From Streptomyces sp. F001 (GTDB taxonomy: Bacteria; Actinomycetota; Actinomycetes; Streptomycetales; Streptomycetaceae): a DNA stretch of 64,000 bases. Positions 8,842-16,030 of the stretch are shown piece by piece. The stretch covers positions 496,001 through 560,000 of the forward strand of contig NZ_QZWF01000002.1 in NCBI RefSeq assembly GCF_004187715.1, given 5' to 3'. Each line of letters begins with the position of its first letter. Position 1 is the stretch's first letter. The notes under the pieces were generated by a model. That model did not search any database and was not told the DNA's origin. It saw nothing but the letters and a program-made list of their open reading frames with translations. The translations under genes and the position numbers were made by a program.

Positions 8842-9352
8842 TAGTGGTGTGTGGCGTTCGCGGGGGTTCTCGCAGGGCTCAGCGCGCGGATGACGCAGGT
8901 CAGGTCGGCAGGAGCGGCCGCGAGGCGGACCGACGTGCCAGCTTCACCGCCGGCTCATCCCCGTTGTCCACGCTCCGCGGCCGGGCCGTGCGTGGGCACG
9001 GCGCCTGCGCCGGCCGGTCCGCATCGTCGCGTGGGCCGATCAGGAGCGGCCGCCACGACTGCGCACGCCGGTACCGCGGCCCATCACGGTCCGACTGTTC
9101 TCCCCTCGTGCAGTCGCGCGGTCTCCGCGACCCGACAGGTGGGCGGGACACGACGGCCGAGGCGAACCACCGGGCACGCACGCGTATATGGAACCGAGAC
9201 TGTCCCGCATGCCTCTCCTTGCAACCCTGGAGCTGTCCTGTGTGTCTAGGAACGAGCGTGCGGCCGGCCGCACGGCGCCGCACACACCCTGGTCACGGTG
9301 GTCACGCAGGTCGTGGCTTCATCAGCTTCGTCGGTCGAAGAGAGGACCCGCC
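8842..9352. other. Intergenic region without recognisable gene
   Basis: About 510 bp between the IS630-type element and the lipoprotein gene. Short open frames here lack ribosome sites and family resemblance. The last 25 bp carry the AGAGGA ribosome site of the following gene. I see no RNA gene or convincing promoter, only the AT-richer GCGTATATGG at ~9183. Confidence 0.5.
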
Positions 9353-10000
9353 ATGCCTGGTCTCAGAGGTACGTCGGTGATGGCGGTGATGGGCGGAGTC
9401 CTGGTGTTGACCGGATGCCAGGATGCGTCGGGTTCTCACGCCGGCTCGGGTGCCCTCTCCTCCTCTTCGCCTTCCGCGCATGCCTCTGTGGTGGCAGGCA
9501 CCCCTTCGAACGGCCCGGCCATCACCACGCCCCCAACAGCTGTCACCACCACGCCCGCGCCGTCGCGCACCTCCGCTGCTCCGGCCAAGGCTGTCTCCCC
9601 CGCTCCCGCCGGAACTCTCACCACGCCCGCAAACGACCACGGCTGCCGCAATCTGACCGTCAGCAACGAAGTGAAGGCAGCCGTGACGGGGGCCTACCAA
9701 CGCAGCTTTCCCCGCTTCGTCCATGTCCAGCCTGTGCCGCACCAGTTCTTCTACGGCCAGTGCGGCGGCGTCCGCTACGCCGCCACCCGTTTCGAGGCCA
9801 CCCCCGGTGCCACGCACGAGGAACTCGTGGGTATGCAGGACGAGGGCAGCGCCACCAAGTACTTCCGCGGCACATCTGGGGGCAGTTGGATCTACATCGC
9901 CAGCGATGGCTTCCCCCGTTGGCCACACGGGTGCGGCGATGTCCCACAGATCCCCGAAACCCTGGTCGCGGCGTGGGGGAACTGCCCGGTTGTGCAGTGA
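9353..10000 (+). CDS. Putative secreted lipoprotein
   Basis: 215 residues; ATG at 9353 with AGAGGA 9 nt upstream. A signal peptide with lipobox LVLTGC puts the acylated Cys at residue 22. A long Ser/Thr/Pro/Ala-rich linker (residues ~25-90) follows, typical of extracytoplasmic actinobacterial proteins. A compact C-terminal domain (~95-215) contains four cysteines (NDHGCRNL, FYGQCGG, PHGCGD, WGNCPVV) that could form two disulfides. No enzyme family is recognised; it is probably anchored on the outer face of the membrane. Neighbours are mobile elements, so it may be cargo. Confidence 0.75.
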   Translation: MPGLRGTSVMAVMGGVLVLTGCQDASGSHAGSGALSSSSPSAHASVVAGTPSNGPAITTPPTAVTTTPAPSRTSAAPAKAVSPAPAGTLTTPANDHGCRNLTVSNEVKAAVTGAYQRSFPRFVHVQPVPHQFFYGQCGGVRYAATRFEATPGATHEELVGMQDEGSATKYFRGTSGGSWIYIASDGFPRWPHGCGDVPQIPETLVAAWGNCPVVQ

Positions 10001-10306
10001 ACTTCGAACGTCGGCGACTCCGACCGGCCTTCCGGCCGGCGAAGGTCGGGGCCTCGTCGATACGGGGCGTCGAGGATGCCGACGACGCCGAGTTCCTTGC
10101 TCTTCGCCGAAGTCCTGAAAGGGATCTCCCCGAGCCGGGGCCCGGCACGCCGGGCCCGGTCCTCGAATGACCAGGCGAGTCGGCGTGGTGGCGGGCTGCG
10201 GTGTCCGGGCGGTCCGAGCGCCCGGAGACTTCCGGATCCCGGCAGTGACGGCGGACCGCGCGCGGGGCAGACTTCGCGCCGGGGAAGCGCGGAGAGGGAG
10301 TGGGAC
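10001..10306. other. Intergenic region with strong hairpin
   Basis: 306 bp without a supported gene. A perfect 8-bp stem with CACG loop (GGGCCCGG 10138-10145 / CCGGGCCC 10150-10157) and a smaller palindrome CCGGCCTTCCGGCCGG near 10023 could end transcription of the lipoprotein gene; neither has a T-run, which is usual in Streptomyces. The last bases hold the GGAGAGGGAG ribosome site of the next gene. Confidence 0.45.
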
Positions 10307-10663
10307 ATGGCGGTCTTCCTGTGGTGCTGGACCGGCCTGTTCACGGCCGTACTGCTGCCTCTCGGCATCGCCATGCTCCGCGGCTGGGCACCGAGGAGGG
10401 CACGCACACAGCGGTCCCCGGCTCGGATCCGGGTGCAGGGAGTCTCCGCGCTCGTGCTGTACGTGGGTGGCCTGGTGCCCGCGGTGGCCGACCTGGCGGG
10501 CATGCCCCGTGAGGCCGCCGACATCCTGCTGTCCGTGACCACACCCCACCTGCTGTTCCTGAGCCTGGGACTGCAGGGCGGCGCGGCCCTCTCCGACTGG
10601 TTCGGACGGCGGACTGAGCCGTGGACGGGCCCGTCCGGGGCGCAGCCTCGGCAACTCGACTGA
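10307..10663 (+). CDS. Small multi-pass membrane protein
   Basis: 118 residues; ATG at 10307 preceded by GGAGAGGGAG ending 6 nt upstream, a strong ribosome site. Three hydrophobic segments are visible: residues ~4-24 (LWCWTGLFTAVLLPLGIAML), ~45-66 (VSALVLYVGGLVPAVADLAG) and ~76-98 (ILLSVTTPHLLFLSLGLQGG). Basic residues between the first two segments suggest a cytoplasmic loop. It resembles hypothetical membrane proteins of streptomycetes but I cannot name a family. Confidence 0.65.
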   Translation: MAVFLWCWTGLFTAVLLPLGIAMLRGWAPRRARTQRSPARIRVQGVSALVLYVGGLVPAVADLAGMPREAADILLSVTTPHLLFLSLGLQGGAALSDWFGRRTEPWTGPSGAQPRQLD

Positions 10664-10972
10664 CCGGCATCCGGAAGGCGAGGACCCCACGGTGGTGTGG
10701 TGCGTCGGTGCCGATGAGTGCTGTGCGGTCGGTCGATTGTGTCGACCGCGATGGCCATGTCGGCCGAGAGTCTTCTGCGGGAACCGAGGTTCAGAAAGCC
10801 CGTCTGGCCGGTGACGTCGTTGTCGGGCACGCCGACCGTGTAGATCCGCTTGGCCTCGGCGGCCGGGCCGTTCAGCTTGTCGCGCTCGTCGACCGCGAGC
10901 CTGCGGTGGTCGTGCACCACACCGCCGAGTCCAACGACTACACCTGCGCGGAGGCCCCGCCGTCGTACGGGG
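10664..10972. other. Intergenic/remnant region before the integrase fragment
   Basis: 309 bp. On the minus strand ~10720-10880 reads DKLNGPAAEAKRIYTVGVP and NLGSRRRLSADMAIAVDTID, which looks protein-like but lacks a start, a ribosome site and an identifiable family. It may be the remains of a gene lost when the integrase fragment was created. I would not annotate a gene. Confidence 0.35.
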
Positions 10973-11236
10973 CACCTACACCTGCGCCACACCGGACACG
11001 CCCTGTCCACCCGCTCGGGCGCCACTCTCAAGGACACGATGGTCCGCGCCGGCCAGTCCTCCGAGAAGGCCGCGATGATCTACCAGCCCTCCGACGAGGA
11101 GAGACAGCAGGAAGTTGCTGCCGGTCTCGACGCGACCGTACGCAAGGCACGCCAGGAAGCTGCGGCCGTGCCAGAAGAAGACACCACTGATCCAGACGAT
11201 CAGCGTTCTGGCACGAATCCGGCACGCGGCGAGTGA
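10973..11236 (+). pseudogene. Tyrosine-recombinase (integrase) C-terminal remnant
   Basis: Reads HLHLRHTGHALSTRSGATLK, then MVRAGQSSEKAAMIYQPSDE and EVAAGLDATVRKARQ. It matches the catalytic C-terminus of phage-type integrases: the RHTG box carries the second catalytic Arg with the preceding His, the GHSS-like box is here GQSS, and the IYQ tyrosine is the nucleophile. The catalytic domain's first Arg and the whole N-terminal half are absent upstream. The stop at 11236 is 50 bp from a tRNA-Gly 3' half, the usual integrase-att arrangement of an integrated element. Confidence 0.7.
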
Positions 11237-11285
11237 TCACAGCGGACAGCAGAAAGGTCCGGGTCGATGACCTGGGCCTTTGTCA

Positions 11286-11330
11286 TGGAGTGGGTGACGA
11301 GAATCGAACTCGCGCTCTCAGCTTGGGAAG
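11286..11330 (-). other. tRNA-Gly(CCC) 3'-half: attachment-site scar
   Basis: On the minus strand this is the 3' half of a tRNA: anticodon-loop TTCCCAA, variable region, the T-arm GCGAGTTCGATTCTCGT and an acceptor strand ending CACTCCA. The 5' half (D-arm, 5' acceptor strand) does not continue beyond 11330, so it is not a functional tRNA. A 3' fragment of a tRNA immediately downstream of an integrase 3' end is the hallmark of an att site produced by an integrative element; the intact tRNA gene should lie elsewhere. Confidence 0.75.
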
Positions 11331-11497
11331 CGACGGCGCGTGGGCGGCGGCGTAGTCGTTGACCTGCGCTTATGTGACTCAGCGGCGGCACCGCGAGAGC
11401 GGGTTCGCACCGCTGGTGACCGCTGTTGTCCGCTCTTGAGGACACTCTGTGGGTACGGCGCCGTGATGGCTGAGCCGACCGAGGCCGGGTGGGCGCC

Positions 11498-11525
11498 CAA
11501 CGATCAAGAACCACAGCTGCCTGTC
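11498..11525 (+). repeat. Left copy of an inverted repeat flanking the first nfeD/SPFH pair
   Basis: CAACGATCAAGAACCACAGC (11498-11517) continuing TGCCTGTC is repeated in inverted orientation at 13479-13509, with about 25 of 28 bases shared. The two copies are 2 kb apart and bracket the nfeD and SPFH genes. They may be ends of a lost or composite transposable element; the right copy sits 60 bp from a transposase N-terminal remnant. Confidence 0.5.
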
Positions 11526-11588
11526 TGTTTCTGCCCGGCGGTCCGGGAGGTAGCTTGGTGGACAAGGCCCCTGAAGGAGGGCGATTCG

Positions 11589-12026
11589 ATGCCGTGGTTC
11601 GTATGGCTGCTCGCCGCCGCGGCACTGGGTGCTGCGGAGTTCTTCACCCTGACACTGGTCTTCGGGTTGCTGGCGGCCGCCGCGCTGGTTGCCGCCGTAG
11701 TCGCTGGTCTGGGCATCGGCATTCTCGGCCAGCTCCTGGCCCTGGGGGCAGCAGCGGCAGCGGGCCTCGTCATCGTCCGTCCTGTCGCGCTGCGGCACAT
11801 GGCACAGCAACCCCTCACACTCGAGGGCAGTGATGCGCTGATCGGCAAGCGGGCTGAGGTCATGCAGGAGGTCACCGCGACCCGCGGCCTGATCAAACTC
11901 TCCGGCGAAGAGTGGTCCGCCCGCGCCCTCGACGAAAGCCTTGTGATCCCGGTGGGAGCGCTGGTGGATGTCATGGAGATCGAAGGCGCCACGGCCATCG
12001 TCTACCCCCGCGAACTCCTTCCATGA
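11589..12026 (+). CDS. Short NfeD-like membrane protein (OB-fold)
   Basis: 145 residues; ATG at 11589 with AAGGAGGG 7 nt upstream. Two to three membrane segments (residues ~3-68) precede an OB-fold NfeD domain (~80-145: LIGKRAEVMQEVTATRGLIK through VDVMEIEGATAIVYP). Short NfeD proteins lack the ClpP-like protease domain and are encoded next to SPFH/flotillin-type partners, as here 29 nt upstream. The pair is expected to organise membrane microdomains or act in membrane protein quality control; the OB-fold faces the cytoplasm. Confidence 0.85.
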   Translation: MPWFVWLLAAAALGAAEFFTLTLVFGLLAAAALVAAVVAGLGIGILGQLLALGAAAAAGLVIVRPVALRHMAQQPLTLEGSDALIGKRAEVMQEVTATRGLIKLSGEEWSARALDESLVIPVGALVDVMEIEGATAIVYPRELLP

Positions 12027-12055
12027 ACGGCTGAACACACAGCAACGGAGGCACT

Positions 12056-13165
12056 GTGGATCCAGTTGTCATCCTCACTCTTGTGGCGGCCATCGTTGTC
12101 GTCTTCCTCGTGGCCTCCACTGTGCGGATCGTCCCGCAGGCGCGCCGCTACAACATCGAGCGGTTCGGCCGATATCGCCGGACGCTGCAACCCGGCCTGA
12201 ACCTGGTTGTGCCGGTGGCGGACCGCATCAACACCAAACTCGACGTGCGCGAGCAGGTCTATTCGTCCGACCCCAGGCCGGTGATCACCGAGGACAACCT
12301 CGTGGTGAACATCGACACCGTGCTCTACTACCAGATCACCGACCCGCGGGCGGCGGCCTACGAGGTCGCTGATTACCTGCAGGCGATCGATCAGCTCACC
12401 GTGACCACGCTGCGGAACGTCATCGGCAGCATGGATCTGGAGGAGACGCTCACCTCGCGTGAGGAGATCAACTCCCGGCTCCGCGCCGTCCTCGACGATG
12501 CCACCGGCAAGTGGGGCATCCGGGTCAACCGTGTCGAGATCAAGGCCATCGATCCACCGCACACCATCAAGGAAGCGATGGAGAAGCAGATGCGGGCCGA
12601 GCGTGACAAGCGCGCGGCCATCCTGCACGCCGAAGGGGAGCGGCAAGCCAAGATCCTTACCGCGGAAGGCACGAAGCAGAAGGACATCCTGGAGGCGCAG
12701 GGCACGCAACAAGCCATGATCCTGCGGGCGGACGGTGAGGCAAAGGCGGTGGAGCTCGTCTTCCAGGCCGTCCATCGCAACAATGCCGACCCGAAGATCC
12801 TGGCCTACAAGTACCTCGAGACGCTTCCGCACCTGGCGAGCAGCGACAACAACACGTTCTGGGTGATCCCGGGGGAGCTGACCGAGGCGGTTCGGACCGT
12901 CACCCGTGCGTTCGGTGATCAGTCGACGGCGGGTCCCCCCAGAACTGCGCAACCGGAGGAAGCAGCCACCGCCGGCGCCGACGACACGTCGGACGAAGGC
13001 CGGACTCCGGAACTCGATGCGGGCTGGACGGTTTCGCTCGACGCTGCCGCGGCTGCTGACGAGGCCGAGAAGCAGGCCGCCGCCGCGGTGAGCGACGCCA
13101 AGGCGGAGGCCGAGGCTGCGAAGTCGCCCCAGACGCCGCGCCGGGGGCAGACGTCCGGCGGTTGA
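12056..13165 (+). CDS. SPFH/Band-7 (stomatin-like) membrane-microdomain protein
   Basis: 369 residues; GTG start at 12056 with ACGGAGG 5 nt upstream. One N-terminal membrane segment (~5-21) is followed by the SPFH domain (~25-185: VRIVPQARRYNIERFGRYRR, TEDNLVVNIDTVLYYQI, the TLRNVIGSMDLEETLTSRE motif) and a helical region (~185-255) rich in Ala, Glu, Lys and Arg (AERDKRAAILHAEGERQAK) expected to drive oligomers. An acidic, Ala-rich tail of ~80 residues (GADDTSDEGRTPEL onward) is not part of the core family. It forms an operon with the upstream NfeD protein. Confidence 0.9.
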   Translation: MDPVVILTLVAAIVVVFLVASTVRIVPQARRYNIERFGRYRRTLQPGLNLVVPVADRINTKLDVREQVYSSDPRPVITEDNLVVNIDTVLYYQITDPRAAAYEVADYLQAIDQLTVTTLRNVIGSMDLEETLTSREEINSRLRAVLDDATGKWGIRVNRVEIKAIDPPHTIKEAMEKQMRAERDKRAAILHAEGERQAKILTAEGTKQKDILEAQGTQQAMILRADGEAKAVELVFQAVHRNNADPKILAYKYLETLPHLASSDNNTFWVIPGELTEAVRTVTRAFGDQSTAGPPRTAQPEEAATAGADDTSDEGRTPELDAGWTVSLDAAAAADEAEKQAAAAVSDAKAEAEAAKSPQTPRRGQTSGG

Positions 13166-13568
13166 GCCCACCCTCGGCTGTCGCCAGGGACCGCCGTGAC
13201 ACTTCCAGAGCCCTCGGTCGGACCGTGCACGTCGATCACGGTGCCGCTCAACGCCGGTGCCCGGAGGGGAACTCGGCCTGAGTCTCGCGGGCGTCGCCGG
13301 TGCTGATGAACAACTCGTCGAAGCAGCCACCGGATCGCATGTGTCGACCACAGCGCGCAGGGGCGGCAAGCCGCGTTTCATGCATACGGGTCGCACCGTG
13401 TCCGGGGACCTCCAGGTGCCGATCTTGAGGATACCGCTGATGACCGGACCAGCACGCACTCCATCGGCGGCGACCACTGACACGGCAGCTGTGGTTCTTG
13501 CTCGTTGAGGGGTTCACCCTGATCGGCGGGAGTATCTGCAGGAAGCTGAACGGCCACCGTGATCACGA
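13166..13568. other. Gap with right copy of the inverted repeat
   Basis: About 400 bp without a supported gene. It contains the right arm of the inverted repeat (13479-13509, minus orientation GAGCAAGAACCACAGCTGCC) matching 11498-11525. The rest shows no recognisable protein or RNA. The region before 13569 has no ribosome site, consistent with the following frame being only a transposase remnant. Confidence 0.45.
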
Positions 13569-13740
13569 ATGTTTGCGAAGACGATCAAGGACCAGGTGGC
13601 CGTGGAAGCCGCGGTGGCCAAGCAGGCATGGACGGCGACGCTGGGGGCGGTGATGGGCGAGATTGCAGGCTGCTTCCCGCGTCGTGAGCCCCGGCTGTCG
13701 GCGCGTGAGATGGCCGAGGGACTGCTGATGCCGGTGTGCC
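13569..13740 (+). pseudogene. IS701-type transposase N-terminal remnant
   Basis: Encodes LGAVMGEIAGCFPRREPRLS, then AREMAEGLLM. This matches the opening helix of IS701-family transposases (pattern F..I...F.R.EPR..AR....GLL). Similarity ends at the ATGCCG near 13730, where the family would continue with the NCW..AE.AG segment; the frame then runs on without resemblance into nhaA. It is a truncated end of an insertion sequence, separate from the minus-strand IS701 remnant at 19.2-20.2 kb. Confidence 0.5.
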
Positions 13741-13797
13741 TGGCGGGTTCTGGGCGACCAGCCGGCTTACGGGAGTGGCTTTCGCGGGCGTGGTGGG

Positions 13798-15180
13798 TCA
13801 TCCGTCGGCGTCGGACGGACCGTCAGGGCCGCCGCTTCGGTGCGACTGGTCGTTCGGGGGGTTCGGGGCGGGGTTGCGCTGCTGTTCCATCGTGTTGTCT
13901 GCCTGGTAGATGTCGGGGATGCCGTCGGCGTCCATGTCGGCGGTCTCCGCCTCGTACAGCCGCCGGTATTGGTTGTTCCGCAGCCGCAGTAGGACGCAGG
14001 CCACGAGCGCAGCGGTCAGTGATCCGAGCAGGACGGCGGCCTTGATGTGCTCCTGGTCTGCCGGGTTCGGGTAGGCCAGTTCGCCGATGAGCAGCGAGAC
14101 GGTGAAGCCGATTCCGGCCAGCACGGCCAGGGCGAACACGTCTGGCAGAGCGAGGTCCGGGCTGAGCCGGGCACGGGTGAAACGGATGGCCAAGTACGTG
14201 CCGCCGAAGATGCCCAAGACCTTTCCCGCTGCCAGGCCCAGTGCCACGCCGAGGGGCTCCGGGCTGGTGACCACGGCTCCCAGCGTGTCGCCCGACACGC
14301 TCACCCCGGCTGCGAACAGGGCGAACAGCGGAACGGCCACCCCTGCCGAGACCGGCCGGGCCAGGTGGGCGATCTGCTCGGCCGGTCGGTGGCCCGCCTC
14401 TTCGTCCTTCGCCACGCGCAGCAGCAGCCCCATGGCGACTCCGGCCACGGTGGCGTGGACGCCACTGGCGTAGGTCAGGCCCCAGATCACCAAAGCCAGC
14501 GGGATGTACCAGTACCAGCCGTGCACCCGCCTCTGGTTGTGCAGACAGAAGAACAGGCCGAGCCCGAGTACCGCGCCGATGAGGGCGGGCAGGTGGATCG
14601 TGGAGGTGTAGAAGAGTGCGATGACGGTGACGGCGCCCAAGTCGTCGACGACCGCCAGGGTCAGCAGAAAGGCACGCAGCGCGGAGGACAGATGAGTGTC
14701 GATCACCGCAAGCAGGCCCAGAGCGAAGGCGATGTCGGTGGCCATGGGCACGGCCCACCCGTTCCAGGTCCCTCCCATGGACGTTGCGACGATGCCGTAG
14801 ACGAGCGCGGGGACTGCCATGCCGCTGAACGCCGCGACCACCGGCACGGTCGCCGTCTTGGGGTCACGTAGCTCTCCGACCACCAGCTCACGCTTCAGTT
14901 CGGCGCCGGCGACGAAGAAGAAGATCGCGAGCAGTCCGTCCGCCGTCCAGTGGGCGACGGAGAGGTCCAGGCCCAGGGCCTCAATACCGAAGTGGAAGTC
15001 CCGTATCCCCTCGTAGGACTTCCGCAGCGGTGTGTTCGCCCACACCAGTGCCACCGCTGCGGCGGCGAGCAGCACGATGCCGCCGACGGTCTCCGTGCGC
15101 AGAGCGTCCGCCACGAAGGTGCGCTCCGGCAGAGGGAGACGGCCGAGGAAAGCGCGGGTGCTGCTGTTGCGGCGGGGCAT
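13798..15180 (-). CDS. nhaA: Na+/H+ antiporter NhaA
   Basis: 460 residues, about twelve membrane segments. NhaA hallmarks are ATDIAFALG (residues 147-155, with the Asp equivalent to E. coli D133) and VVDDLG (177-182, the D163-D164 ion-binding pair). It exchanges cytoplasmic Na+ for external H+ for pH and sodium homeostasis. The C-terminal ~60 residues extend beyond the E. coli protein and contain DMDADGIPD, a Ca-binding-like thrombospondin-3 type motif, followed by a polar tail. It lies 36 nt after the CBS/SPFH chimera on the same strand and may be co-transcribed with it. Confidence 0.95.
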   Translation of the reverse strand: MPRRNSSTRAFLGRLPLPERTFVADALRTETVGGIVLLAAAAVALVWANTPLRKSYEGIRDFHFGIEALGLDLSVAHWTADGLLAIFFFVAGAELKRELVVGELRDPKTATVPVVAAFSGMAVPALVYGIVATSMGGTWNGWAVPMATDIAFALGLLAVIDTHLSSALRAFLLTLAVVDDLGAVTVIALFYTSTIHLPALIGAVLGLGLFFCLHNQRRVHGWYWYIPLALVIWGLTYASGVHATVAGVAMGLLLRVAKDEEAGHRPAEQIAHLARPVSAGVAVPLFALFAAGVSVSGDTLGAVVTSPEPLGVALGLAAGKVLGIFGGTYLAIRFTRARLSPDLALPDVFALAVLAGIGFTVSLLIGELAYPNPADQEHIKAAVLLGSLTAALVACVLLRLRNNQYRRLYEAETADMDADGIPDIYQADNTMEQQRNPAPNPPNDQSHRSGGPDGPSDADG

Positions 15181-15216
15181 ACAGTCGGTGCCTTTCGGTC
15201 GGAGATCTTCGAGGCC

Positions 15217-15999
15217 TCAGGTCTGCAGGCGCACGGCCTGGAGGAGACGTTCCAGCAGGCGCACGGCCGTGATCACGCCGACGGGTCGACCCGGACCGTC
15301 GGCGGGCCGTTCGACCACGGCGATGAGGGGGCTTCGGGTGCGGGCCATCAACTCGGCGATCTCGATGGCCGTCCAGTCGGGATCGGCGGTCGGCAGGAAC
15401 GGCCGTCCCACGGGAAGGCAGTCGGCGACCGTACGTCCCTTCAGAGCGCGGCAGAGGTGATCGGCGTGCGCTTCGTCGATGACATGCGCCAGGCCGCTGT
15501 CTTCCTGGACGTAGCCGGGAACCAGTGTCCGGACCACGTCGCACGCGGGCAGGGCTGCGTACAGCTGTCCCTCGGAATCCGTCACCAGCAGGCCGGGCAG
15601 TCGCTGCGCCACGATCAGGCGTACGGCCTCGATCGCATCGGCGTCCTTGGTGACTGAAACGTATGGGTCTGCGGGATCACATGCGCGCACGGATACCCCC
15701 TGGATATGCCGTCGGTGGGCAGAAGTCCGGTGCCGCGGTCCGGGAAACGTCGCCGTGGCGGTGTCCTTGGTGATGATGTCCTGCGGCGGGATGTCCATCG
15801 TGATGGTCCGCAGGGAGACGCGGACCATGCGGTCGACGACGGGAATGATGAAGAACAGCCCCGGTCCCTTGGCGCCGATGATCCGGCCGAGGCGGAAGAT
15901 CACCCCGCGCTCGTACTCCGGCACAATCTTCACCGAGGCCATCAGCAGCATGAGCAGGACGGCCGCGCCGATAATGATGCCGATCAGTCCGGTGTCCAT
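15217..15999 (-). CDS. Chimera: truncated SPFH N-terminus joined to a CBS-domain protein
   Basis: Read from the ATG at 15999 it gives 260 residues. Residues 1-85 are the membrane anchor and first strands of a stomatin-like protein (MASVKIVPEYERGVIFRLGR, TMDIPPQDIITKD). The SPFH homology stops abruptly after the KDTATATFPG segment. From ~residue 103 a different protein begins with two CBS-type repeats (SVTKDADAIEAVRLIVAQRLPG and DCLPVGRPFLPTADPDW). A GTG at 15690 preceded by GGGGGT could have been the CBS gene's own start, giving 157 residues. The simplest reading is a deletion fusing the two genes in frame. Whether the fusion is functional is unknown. Confidence 0.65.
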   Translation of the reverse strand: MDTGLIGIIIGAAVLLMLLMASVKIVPEYERGVIFRLGRIIGAKGPGLFFIIPVVDRMVRVSLRTITMDIPPQDIITKDTATATFPGPRHRTSAHRRHIQGVSVRACDPADPYVSVTKDADAIEAVRLIVAQRLPGLLVTDSEGQLYAALPACDVVRTLVPGYVQEDSGLAHVIDEAHADHLCRALKGRTVADCLPVGRPFLPTADPDWTAIEIAELMARTRSPLIAVVERPADGPGRPVGVITAVRLLERLLQAVRLQT

Positions 16000-16030
16000 G
16001 TTCCGCCCGGCGTGTCGGCCCTCTCGACGA

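Noticed and set aside
11286..11330. Functional tRNA-Gly gene
   Set aside because: Only the 3' half from the anticodon loop on is present; the 5' acceptor strand and D-arm do not follow.
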